Positions 15,883 to 24,554 of a stretch of DNA of 64,000 bases are shown in pieces. How positions within the stretch are numbered: position 1 is the first letter of the stretch; every line of letters begins with the position of its first letter. The notes below the pieces were generated by a model. That model was given only the letters and a program-made list of their open reading frames with translations. It was not told the origin of the DNA and ran no database searches. The stretch is taken from NCBI RefSeq assembly GCF_002201515.1, contig NZ_CP021421.1, positions 496,001 through 560,000 of the forward strand, read 5' to 3'. The position numbers and the translations under genes are program-made. Source of the DNA: Muribaculum intestinale (GTDB lineage Bacteria > Bacteroidota > Bacteroidia > Bacteroidales > Muribaculaceae).

Positions 15883-17547
15883 ATGAAAAAATTTACTTTA
15901 TTCGCATCAGCATGCCTCATGGCAACACTGAATGCCAATGCTACCGAATGGTTCTGCTCACCCGCCGGCGCCGGTGATGAGAGCGGCGACTCCTGGACCA
16001 ACGCCTTCCCGGCCGAAAGTATTGCCGACGTAATCGAGAATGTCGAGCCCGGAGATATTGTGTATCTTCTTGAAGGCACATATACCGGCACTCAGATTCG
16101 CCCTGTAGTTGGCATATCAGTAATCGGCGGCTTTCCTGCCACAGCCACAGATACCGATACTTCCGGATACAATCCATGGGTCAACAAAACAATATTCAAT
16201 GCTCAAGGGAAAAACGGGACCGGGCCCTTTATAAAAGTATCGGGAGGCGACAATCCCTCATATGAGCCTACAACATTCAAAGGTATCACTATCACAGGTG
16301 CCGTCGGACAGCAGACCACTACATATAGCGGCACCGCCTTCAATTGCACACGTGCAAAAGTACTTATGGAAGATGTCGTATTCGACAGCAACACCTCGTG
16401 GTGTGGCGGCGTTGTAGTGCCGGCATCAGGCTCAAAGTTCCATGCAAAACACTGTGTATGGACTAATAATAAGAATATCAATACCGATGTTTCAAAGAAC
16501 AATTGGTTTCAGTGTATACTCAATGGCCGCGGATCAGAGACCGAAGTCACAGACATAGTGCTTGAGGGATGTGTAATGGTCAACAACACAATCGAGAGTC
16601 CCGAAGCCAAAGCAGCGGCATGCTATGGAGGTGGAATGTCAATGCAGGACAAAGGCGCGACACTTGCAATGGTTAACTGCTTTGTCGATGGCGGAGGCCT
16701 GACAATCAAGCAGAACGGTGGTTTCCTGAGATGCGCCAACGCAACCGCTTCAAACAATTATATCACTAATTTCTTCGCATTCAATACACTATGTAATTTC
16801 AAGACCACAGCATCTGAATGCAAAGGCAATCTTATATCATTCAACGGTTATGCTCCTTTCTATATTCAGGGAAATCTGATGATTACCGACACAAAGGCAA
16901 CATCCAACGATGACAAAGCCAACAATGCGATTTTCGTTCAAGGATGGAACTCCAAGGACATGTCCGACATACTCTCGGGAGGCGACAACTCAATTACAGG
17001 AAGTATATTCAGCACCTATGCCGCCAATAATTGTACAGTGCGCACACAGCAGTCTACCGACAACTGGCTGGCACCGGCAATGTCGGAAGTATTCGGTTCG
17101 AATAAAATCACAGAAAAAGACGGACGCTATTTCCTCGAACCGGTAGCCGCCTATGGTGACGTGAATCTTGCTGACGCCCTCGAAAACTATCAGAGCTATG
17201 AAATGCCTGAAAACTTCAGATGGGCCAATGTAGACCTGTCGGTCGATCTCTTCGGCAACAAGCGCGCCACTACCACCTATCGCGGAGCCTATGATCCAAA
17301 TGCCAATCCCGCATCATCCGGCATTACATCGGTCTACACAACCGGAGGCTCGCAAATTATCATTACGTCAAAAGGCAACGGGAACTTCACCGTCAAAGGT
17401 GCTGAAGGTATGGCTACAGTGTACGACATGTCAGGACGTATCGTCAAAACACAACGTATCGACGACAGTATCCTGTCAATTACAGACGTTGCTTCCGGAA
17501 TATATATAGTACGCCTTGGCGATGCTTCCGTCAAGATTGCCAGATAA
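15883..17547 (+). CDS. Secreted right-handed beta-helix protein
   Basis: A 554-aa protein with a signal peptide (MKKFTLFASACLMATLNANA). Residues about 25-450 have the look of a parallel beta-helix: WTNAFPAESIADVIENVEPG, YLLEGTYTGTQIRP, and repeated short turns such as FKGITITGAVG and LEGCVMVNNTIES. This fold is shared by many polysaccharide lyases and pectin-active hydrolases and by non-enzymatic adhesins. No catalytic motif is certain. The C-terminal ~75 residues (ATVYDMSGRIVKTQRI, then DVASGIYIVRLGDASVKI) resemble a type IX secretion sorting domain. The frame opens 58 codons earlier inside the MITE-like element; the ATG at 15883 before the signal peptide is the real start. It is part of the PUL. 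Confidence 0.85.
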   Translation: MKKFTLFASACLMATLNANATEWFCSPAGAGDESGDSWTNAFPAESIADVIENVEPGDIVYLLEGTYTGTQIRPVVGISVIGGFPATATDTDTSGYNPWVNKTIFNAQGKNGTGPFIKVSGGDNPSYEPTTFKGITITGAVGQQTTTYSGTAFNCTRAKVLMEDVVFDSNTSWCGGVVVPASGSKFHAKHCVWTNNKNINTDVSKNNWFQCILNGRGSETEVTDIVLEGCVMVNNTIESPEAKAAACYGGGMSMQDKGATLAMVNCFVDGGGLTIKQNGGFLRCANATASNNYITNFFAFNTLCNFKTTASECKGNLISFNGYAPFYIQGNLMITDTKATSNDDKANNAIFVQGWNSKDMSDILSGGDNSITGSIFSTYAANNCTVRTQQSTDNWLAPAMSEVFGSNKITEKDGRYFLEPVAAYGDVNLADALENYQSYEMPENFRWANVDLSVDLFGNKRATTTYRGAYDPNANPASSGITSVYTTGGSQIIITSKGNGNFTVKGAEGMATVYDMSGRIVKTQRIDDSILSITDVASGIYIVRLGDASVKIAR

Positions 17548-17581
17548 GCATTTATCGTAACAATTATCCCATATTTTCACA

Positions 17582-17625
17582 ATCGCAGGAGAGTAATATA
17601 CGATTCATACCGGCTCTCCTGCGAT
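17582..17625 (+). terminator. Hairpin between beta-helix and EEP genes
   Basis: A perfect 12-bp stem ATCGCAGGAGAG/CTCTCCTGCGAT (17582-17593 with 17614-17625) with a 20-nt loop lies between two PUL genes. Only TTATG follows, so it is a weak terminator or an RNA-stability hairpin that could lower expression of the downstream genes. Confidence 0.55.
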
Positions 17626-17648
17626 TTATGACACAAAATCTCACACCC

Positions 17649-20285
17649 ATGAAGCGATTCATCCCAATCCTACTTGCCTCTTTTGCAATTACATCAACTG
17701 GGGCTACCCATCGGCTCGCAACATACAATATACGATTCAACTCCGATTCCGATACAGAAGGTAAAGACTGGGGCCTGCGTGGACCGATATGCCGCGACAT
17801 TATACTCAACTACGATTTCGATGTCGTAGGATTCCAGGAAGTGACAGGGAGCGGACGCTCCTATCGCAATCCTCTTACCGGACGAACTCAACTTGACGAC
17901 CTTAGGGCATGGCTTACTGATTATGAACTCGTTGCCTGGGATCGCGACGGCACTGCACGTCGTGAATATGTGGCAACCGCATATAAAAAATCAAAATACG
18001 AGGCTATCGCACAAGGCTCTTTTTTCATTAGCCCCACACCCGACAAATTCTCATATGGATGGGATACCGCTATCGAGAGTCATCCTCGTGTCATCGGCTG
18101 GATACGTCTGAAGGTCAAGTCTACCGGAGAGGAATTCATCTATGCCACAACCCACACAAATAATGGCTGGAGTCTCGACGGTCCATACGGTTCCCAGCTA
18201 ATCTCGTCAAGAATCAAGGAACTGGCCGGAGATTTGCCCGTAATGGTTGTTGCCGACTATAACTCCGCACGCAATGCTGCCCATGCACAGAAAGGTCTGA
18301 AAGCCTACAACGCCACATTCCATGACGCTGCAGTCGACGTTCCTGCCGACAAAAACTACTCCCTGCCGGTGACCAACCGCCAATGCACCTGGACATATAA
18401 TGCCTATCATCCGGTATCCGACGTGACATATTCCGGGAGCGAGATTGACTTCCAATTCTACCGCGGCATGAACATTCTCGAGCGCCACATCGTGACCGAG
18501 GAATTCTCACACAACGGCATAAATTATCCCTCAAGCGACCATTTCCCAATCTATGTCGATGCTGAGCTATCGCCTACTCATGCAAAATCGATATTTGTCG
18601 ACTGCAATGCCGGCGCTGGAGGCGACGGCTCTATAACCGCTCCATTCTGTACCATTTCGGAAGCGACTGCAATAGCTGATCTTGACGATACAATATATGT
18701 TGCCGAGGGCACATACCGTGAATCAGTACAGCCCAATCACACAGTAACAATAATCGGAGGATACACAAACGGATTCTCAAATACCGACGGCATGTCGATA
18801 ATCGATGGAAACGGACTTGAACACCCGCCGGTATATGTGCCCGGACAGATATCGCTGACCATTAGAAATTTCAATATCATTGGCTACAAATCATCCAGCA
18901 CATCGCTTGACGGCGCCGTACATTTCAGAGGCGCTGACCTGAAAATGGAGAACGTTGTGCTTGAGGACAACAGCGCACAGGAATACGGTGGTGCTCTTAC
19001 AATATACGACACATCCAATCCAAAATACTGCGCATCCAATAATATCACCCTTTCCAACTGTATCTTTCGTGGCAACAGCGCAATATACGGTGGCGCGGCT
19101 GCCGTAGGAGTATACAGCCTGCTGCATATTGACGGATGCACATTCGACGGCAATACCGCAACAAAATCAGGAGGTGCCATGTACGTGACATTCGGTAGCC
19201 CCGAGGCATCACGCATATGGTTTACCGAGGCCGAGGCTCTTATTGTCAATTCATCATTTACCAATAACAATTCGGCATGCTCTGGAGCCTTATACATTAA
19301 CGACGAAATGCCCAATGTGACCATAACCACGGTCAACACAACCTTTGCCGGCAATACCATCAATGCCAAGGGTGGTCTTCCAAACGTGCTCAAGACATAT
19401 GGAGGCACAGGACTGCACGCAAAACTCGCCAACCGTCCATCCGACTCAAAACTCACAAAAGTCAGTGACTCCAAAATCAATCTCGGTCATGTGACAATCA
19501 CTGGCAATCACGCCACATGTACCTCTCCGGCCAACTTTCTGGCCTCAGCTTTGACTGTCGACGGAGGTATGACGAAGATTGTCAATAGTATTGTAGCAGC
19601 CAATACCACCAACGGCACCAATGCGAAGGCCGACGTGACAGTCGATGCCGAACGTCTTACAAAGGAAACACTCAATATATTTACAGCCCCGTCAACAATA
19701 AGTTTTGCTGCGGACACAAAGTCTCACACGGCACCAAACGCCTATGAAGGCATCAAAGCAATCGAGGCAATGATGGCAGGAAAAATTGATGACAACAAAT
19801 TCATACCCGATATACTTTGCGACGACTCATACCCCACCCCGTTTGTTCCACTAATCTCAACAAAATTCGGAGGCGAAGACATGGCTACATTATCGATACT
19901 GATGCGAAATCTTGAAAAAGAATTCTCAGTAGATATCGATTTTGACGGCAGCATCGGCTCACAGCTGAAAACCGACCAGCTCAGACTCGACCGTAACAGC
20001 AAGTCCATGCCCGGAGCAGTGGAATTCAGAGAAAAATATTCCGCAATTGATGATATCGAAGCCGGGCATACCGTCAACAAGCCCGAGATGCTGGTGATGC
20101 GCGACGGGATAGTGCGGATAAGCGCAGACCGCCCGCTCGGACAGGTAAAGACTGTCGACCTATCGGGACGACTCGTTACGTCAACCGATACTGAAAATAC
20201 TGACTTAACTCTCGATTTATCGTCAGTAAACGATGGGCTGTATATAATAATGTGTCTTGGCCACTCGTTTAAAATAATGAAATAG
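17649..20285 (+). CDS. Secreted EEP-nuclease-fold protein fused to a beta-helix
   Basis: An 878-aa protein. The signal peptide is at about 1-19 (start chosen at MKRFIPILL). Residues about 20-300 form an endonuclease/exonuclease/phosphatase (EEP) domain: the ATYNIRFNSD asparagine, the metal-binding Glu in VVGFQEV, YATTHTNNGW, MVVADYNSARN, and the terminal SSDHFPIYVD histidine. Residues about 310-780 are a parallel beta-helix with repeated GGA and NSS/NTA turns (YGGAAAVGVYSLLHIDGC and similar). The last ~70 residues (KTVDLSGRLVTSTDTENTDL, then VNDGLYIIMC) look like a type IX sorting tail, which would place it outside the cell. EEP domains hydrolyse phosphoesters (nucleic acids, phospholipids, sugar phosphates). 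The typical GDFN is ADYN here, which may alter activity. It follows the beta-helix gene in the PUL. Confidence 0.82.
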   Translation: MKRFIPILLASFAITSTGATHRLATYNIRFNSDSDTEGKDWGLRGPICRDIILNYDFDVVGFQEVTGSGRSYRNPLTGRTQLDDLRAWLTDYELVAWDRDGTARREYVATAYKKSKYEAIAQGSFFISPTPDKFSYGWDTAIESHPRVIGWIRLKVKSTGEEFIYATTHTNNGWSLDGPYGSQLISSRIKELAGDLPVMVVADYNSARNAAHAQKGLKAYNATFHDAAVDVPADKNYSLPVTNRQCTWTYNAYHPVSDVTYSGSEIDFQFYRGMNILERHIVTEEFSHNGINYPSSDHFPIYVDAELSPTHAKSIFVDCNAGAGGDGSITAPFCTISEATAIADLDDTIYVAEGTYRESVQPNHTVTIIGGYTNGFSNTDGMSIIDGNGLEHPPVYVPGQISLTIRNFNIIGYKSSSTSLDGAVHFRGADLKMENVVLEDNSAQEYGGALTIYDTSNPKYCASNNITLSNCIFRGNSAIYGGAAAVGVYSLLHIDGCTFDGNTATKSGGAMYVTFGSPEASRIWFTEAEALIVNSSFTNNNSACSGALYINDEMPNVTITTVNTTFAGNTINAKGGLPNVLKTYGGTGLHAKLANRPSDSKLTKVSDSKINLGHVTITGNHATCTSPANFLASALTVDGGMTKIVNSIVAANTTNGTNAKADVTVDAERLTKETLNIFTAPSTISFAADTKSHTAPNAYEGIKAIEAMMAGKIDDNKFIPDILCDDSYPTPFVPLISTKFGGEDMATLSILMRNLEKEFSVDIDFDGSIGSQLKTDQLRLDRNSKSMPGAVEFREKYSAIDDIEAGHTVNKPEMLVMRDGIVRISADRPLGQVKTVDLSGRLVTSTDTENTDLTLDLSSVNDGLYIIMCLGHSFKIMK

Positions 20286-20342
20286 GTCAACTTTCATAAC
20301 GAAACCAACAAGACGAAACCAACAAGTCTAACCATAGAATTT

Positions 20343-23009
20343 ATGCTTAATCCTAAATCATTCATTATCTCTGCGGCAATCGCGCTTTCGCCGGTATATA
20401 CGCAGACTGCGTCGGCCACCGACGTCAGCACTGAAGTCGCCAATCCTGTGGCTAACGAAAAGGCGACAGTCACATGCGGCAATGCCCGCTTTACGGTGCT
20501 CACCCCTCAGATGATACGCATGGAATGGTGTGCTGACGGAAAGTGGGAGGACAACAAAAGCCTGACATTCGTCAACCGTCGGCTTGACGTGCCTCGATTC
20601 AAAAGTAGCACATCAAAGAAAGGTGCTACCATTACCACTGACGCACTCTCGCTTACATATAAAAACGACGGGCGTCCGTTTGATGCCTCCAACCTTAAAA
20701 TCACATTCAAACCCGGACTGAAAAAGATGACATGGACTCCGGGAACCACCGACTCGCTCAATCTGATGGGCACAACGCGCACGCTCGACGGATGCGACGG
20801 CAAGAAACTTGGCCGAGAGCCCATGGAGACCGGTCTGCTGTCAAGAAGCGGATGGGCCCTGATTGACGACAGCGGCAAGCCATTGATTGTGCCTACCGAC
20901 AGCCACTGGAATGAATGGGTGGCCGAACGTAGCGAAGGCGAGCGGCAGGACTGGTATTTCCTCGCTTACGGACATGACTACAAGAAGGCTCTTGCCGACT
21001 ACCAGAAAGTGGCCGGGCGCGCCATGCTGCCTCCGAAATCGACACTCGGCTACTGGTGGAGCCGCTACTGGCAATACTCCGACGACGAGATGGTCGACAT
21101 CGTAGACAAGCTACGCTCATACGACATTCCCATCGATGTGCTGATTGTCGACATGGACTGGCATGATACCTTCGGACTCACAAAAAAGAATCCACGCAAA
21201 GACGAGTACGGACAGCGTGTAGGTTGGACCGGATACACCTGGCAGAAAGAACTGTTCCCCAATCCGAAAAACTTCCTCGAATGGAGCAATCGCGCGAATC
21301 TCCTCACCGCCCTCAACCTCCATCCCGCATCAGGCATACAGCCTTACGAAGAGTGCTACGATGCGTTTACAAAGGCATACGGCTGGACTGAGAAAGGGAA
21401 AAGCGTGCCTTTCAGAATCGACGAGCAGAAATGGGCCGACACATATTTCAATACCGTTCTCGCTCCGATGGAGGATATGGGCGTCGACTTCTGGTGGCTC
21501 GACTGGCAGCAGTGGCTCGACTCTAAGTACACCAAAGGACTCAGCAATACATTCTGGCTCAACCACACATTCTTCAGCCATGCCCGCGAACGCGCCTCTG
21601 AGGGTACCGACGGATTAAACAAACGCCCGTTTATCTACCACCGCTGGGGAGGCCTCGGCTCACACCGCTATCCTCTCGGATTTTCAGGAGACACATATGC
21701 CACATGGGAGACTCTGGCATTTCTGCCTTGGTTCACCTCGACGGCATCAAATGTCAACTATGGATACTGGGGCCACGACATCGGCGGACATATGTTTCAT
21801 AAAGACATCAAGGAGACCGACCCCGAACTATATCTGCGCTGGCTTCAATATGGAGTGTTCACCCCGATTTTCAAGACCCACTCCACCAAGGACCGCCGCA
21901 TCGTGCGCTATCCATGGGCATTCCCCGACCATCAGTTCATGATGCGCGACGCCATACAGTTGCGCTATGCGCTCGTGCCATACATTTACAATGCGGCACG
22001 CGCCAACTACGACACCGGCGTGGCGATGTGCCGACCGATGTACTACGAATATCCCGAGACCGACAAAGCATATAATGTGCCCGAGCAATATTTCTTCGGC
22101 GACGACATAATCGCCACAGCTGTCGCCCACCCTGTAGACACGGTGACAGGCCTCGCCGACCGTTCGGTATGGCTCCCCGAAGGAAAATGGTACGACTACT
22201 CCACCGGCCATCTCTACGACGGCAATACCGAACTCAATCTCTCCTACACGCTCGCTGAAAACCCATTTTACGTGCGTGCCGGAGCTATACTGCCCATGAA
22301 TCCCTCATCGGTAAAATCGCTCCAGGTGCCCTGCGACACACTCGTACTTACGTTCATACCCGGCGCCGACGGCTCGCTTTCCCACTACGAGGATGACGGT
22401 GAGACCGACGCATATATCAACACTTACGCCACTACCGAAATCAGCAAAAACACTTCCGACAAAACTGTCAACGTAAAAATCGGAGCAAGAAAGGGCACAT
22501 TCCACAACGCACCCTCCCGACGCGCCTACGAACTTCGCTTCCCGGCCACGATGCCACCGACATCAGTCGAGGTCGACGGAAAGGAATACCCATATTCCCG
22601 TTTCCCGCAGCCCGGCACATGGAGCTACGACGGCATGTCGCTTCAGCCGACCGTATACACCGAGATGCTCCCCGTCGATACCGATGCCGAAGTCGTGCTC
22701 CATTATGCCGACGGCATGGGCGATTCCGCGCGTCTATACGGCAAGCAGCAGATATTCCGTCGCTGCCGCACACTAACACCCGAATTCAAGGAAGAACAGA
22801 GCCTCAACGGCGAAAGCTATATTATGCTCCCTGAAGGATATCTCAAAGTATCACAGTGTCCCAACTTCATACTTGAGAATCCGCAGGCCATCGCCACCTA
22901 TCTCGACGATTTCGACAAGGCATACAGCCAACTCCCTTCGATTATCAGGAATCATGAATACTCGGGCGACAGATTCAAGACACGAGTATCCGCACAACTC
23001 GGGCTGTAA
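20343..23009 (+). CDS. Glycoside hydrolase family 31 enzyme
   Basis: An 888-aa secreted protein with an N-terminal signal peptide and a beta-sandwich before the catalytic barrel. The GH31 (beta/alpha)8 barrel is at about residues 240-560. VLIVDMDWHD is the first substrate-contacting segment, the likely nucleophile Asp is in DFWWLDWQQW (about residue 384), and the likely acid/base Asp is in GFSGDTYATWE (about 447). The C-terminal beta-domains carry RSVWLPEGKWYDY and PFYVRAGAILPM, typical of GH31. The family hydrolyses alpha-linked glucose, xylose, galactose or GalNAc; which one applies here cannot be told from motifs. It is the last gene of the PUL and a strong terminator follows. Confidence 0.9.
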   Translation: MLNPKSFIISAAIALSPVYTQTASATDVSTEVANPVANEKATVTCGNARFTVLTPQMIRMEWCADGKWEDNKSLTFVNRRLDVPRFKSSTSKKGATITTDALSLTYKNDGRPFDASNLKITFKPGLKKMTWTPGTTDSLNLMGTTRTLDGCDGKKLGREPMETGLLSRSGWALIDDSGKPLIVPTDSHWNEWVAERSEGERQDWYFLAYGHDYKKALADYQKVAGRAMLPPKSTLGYWWSRYWQYSDDEMVDIVDKLRSYDIPIDVLIVDMDWHDTFGLTKKNPRKDEYGQRVGWTGYTWQKELFPNPKNFLEWSNRANLLTALNLHPASGIQPYEECYDAFTKAYGWTEKGKSVPFRIDEQKWADTYFNTVLAPMEDMGVDFWWLDWQQWLDSKYTKGLSNTFWLNHTFFSHARERASEGTDGLNKRPFIYHRWGGLGSHRYPLGFSGDTYATWETLAFLPWFTSTASNVNYGYWGHDIGGHMFHKDIKETDPELYLRWLQYGVFTPIFKTHSTKDRRIVRYPWAFPDHQFMMRDAIQLRYALVPYIYNAARANYDTGVAMCRPMYYEYPETDKAYNVPEQYFFGDDIIATAVAHPVDTVTGLADRSVWLPEGKWYDYSTGHLYDGNTELNLSYTLAENPFYVRAGAILPMNPSSVKSLQVPCDTLVLTFIPGADGSLSHYEDDGETDAYINTYATTEISKNTSDKTVNVKIGARKGTFHNAPSRRAYELRFPATMPPTSVEVDGKEYPYSRFPQPGTWSYDGMSLQPTVYTEMLPVDTDAEVVLHYADGMGDSARLYGKQQIFRRCRTLTPEFKEEQSLNGESYIMLPEGYLKVSQCPNFILENPQAIATYLDDFDKAYSQLPSIIRNHEYSGDRFKTRVSAQLGL

Positions 23010-23029
23010 CGCTCTTTAACCCACAAAAT

Positions 23030-23089
23030 AATTGCCGGATAGAACAACCGTGGTCATCTCTGACCCGACGGTTGTTTTATCCGGCAATT
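23030..23089. terminator. Bidirectional terminator between PUL and efflux operon
   Basis: The outer stem AATTGCCGGATA/TATCCGGCAATT (23030-23041 with 23078-23089) continues as AACAACCG/CGGTTGTT. It lies between convergent transcription units, 20 bp after the GH31 stop and 22 bp from the end of the minus-strand efflux operon. Confidence 0.8.
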
Positions 23090-23111
23090 CTATAGGAGCT
23101 TCAACAAAAGT

Positions 23112-24554
23112 CTACTGCTTGGCTTGCTCCTCTTTTACGTCGACAGATGTCGCGTTGTCACTCCAGCCGCCGCCCAGAGCGAGATACAGATCAGCAAGCG
23201 CCGTCTGCTTGTCGCGCATGGCATTGCTCAGGCCGACACGCGCGTCAAAGTAGCTACGCTGAGCGTCAAGCACATTAAGATATCCGACAGCGCCGTTTAT
23301 ATATTGTACCTGGGCAAGCTCCATAGTAGCCTTGGCGTCACGCTCAAGTGCGGCCCACGAATCGTAGCTTTCCTGCACCTTGGTATAATTGCTTATCGCC
23401 GTACGCACCTCGGAGAACGCATTAATGACCACACCCTCATATCGGCTCACGGCCCCTTCGTAAGCAGCCTGAGCGGCTCTGTAGGCACCCTGACGCTTAC
23501 CCCAGTCAAATATCGGGCCGAGCAGTCCGGCACTGAGAAACGACATCGGCGATTTCAGGAAATGGCCAAGTTCCTCATTCTCCAATCCGCCGGTAGCCGT
23601 AAGCGTAAGGCGCGGGAATCGGTCGGTATAGGCCACACCTACCTGGGCATATGCTGATTTCAGCCTCTCCTCCTCGGCCCTTATGTCGGGACGTTGCCGC
23701 AACAGAGTCGAAGGCATACCCACCGGAAGGCGCTCGGGCAGACTGAAATCAGCCGTACGGTCGGCATGCACTATGCCCGACGGATATTCGCCCATGATAG
23801 TCGATATGTTATTCTCCATAGCCGCGATACGCTGTTCGAGGCGCGGCAGATATGTAGCGGTGCGTGCGGTTTCGGTCTTTGCCTGAAGATACGAGGTCTC
23901 GGCAGTAAGTCCACCCTCGTAGCGGAGTTTTGCAATGCGCTCGCTTTCACGTCGGGCGGCAAGAGTGCTCTTTACAATCGCGAGTTCGGTATGCAACGCC
24001 ACGAGTTCAAAGTAGGATTTTGCAGCCTCTGCCACAAGACTCATCTGCAATGCTCTCTCCGACCATATGGCCGCGCGAAGCTCCGATGCTGATTTATCGG
24101 ATGCATAGCGGAGATTTCCCCAGAGGTCAGCCTCCCAGCTTACTGTAGCCTTAAGTCCAAACTCCGGGTCACCCTTATGGCTGTCACCACCATAATTGAG
24201 GGTCTCACGCTGTCCGTAGGCCTGTCCCGACACACTTGGCAGAAGCGCGGCCGAGGCCACCCGCTTCATCGCAGCGAGTTCCTTTATCCTCGCACGCGCC
24301 ACAGCCAGGTCGCGGTTATTGCGCAGTGTCGCGTCGATTACAGCCTGCAAGGCAGTGTCGCCGTATATCTCCCACCAACTGTAATCGGCCATGGTCAGTG
24401 TATCGGCCGAGCCGTTCCATGATTCAACATACCGGTCGGGCATCACTGTGTCGGCATGTGGCAGATTTACGCCTACACGACACCCCGACAAGAGGAGCAC
24501 AAGCCCCCCGCATATAGCCAATATATATTCAGTCAGTCTTGATTGCTTTACCAT
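23112..24554 (-). CDS. RND efflux outer-membrane channel (TolC/OprM-like lipoprotein)
   Basis: A 480-aa outer-membrane factor of the NodT/OprM type. The signal peptide ends in a lipobox LLSGC (Cys25). Two outer-membrane-efflux repeats follow: residues about 70-250 (LQAVIDATLRNNRDLAVARAR, then TLAARRESERIAKLRYEGG) and 270-460 (RQRPDIRAEEERLKSAYAQV, YINGAVGYLNVLDAQRSYF). It forms the trimeric channel through which the RND pump releases substrates. The ATG at 24554 overlaps the end of the pump gene by 26 bp, which points to coupled translation. It is the third and last gene of the operon. Confidence 0.93.
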   Translation of the reverse strand: MVKQSRLTEYILAICGGLVLLLSGCRVGVNLPHADTVMPDRYVESWNGSADTLTMADYSWWEIYGDTALQAVIDATLRNNRDLAVARARIKELAAMKRVASAALLPSVSGQAYGQRETLNYGGDSHKGDPEFGLKATVSWEADLWGNLRYASDKSASELRAAIWSERALQMSLVAEAAKSYFELVALHTELAIVKSTLAARRESERIAKLRYEGGLTAETSYLQAKTETARTATYLPRLEQRIAAMENNISTIMGEYPSGIVHADRTADFSLPERLPVGMPSTLLRQRPDIRAEEERLKSAYAQVGVAYTDRFPRLTLTATGGLENEELGHFLKSPMSFLSAGLLGPIFDWGKRQGAYRAAQAAYEGAVSRYEGVVINAFSEVRTAISNYTKVQESYDSWAALERDAKATMELAQVQYINGAVGYLNVLDAQRSYFDARVGLSNAMRDKQTALADLYLALGGGWSDNATSVDVKEEQAKQ

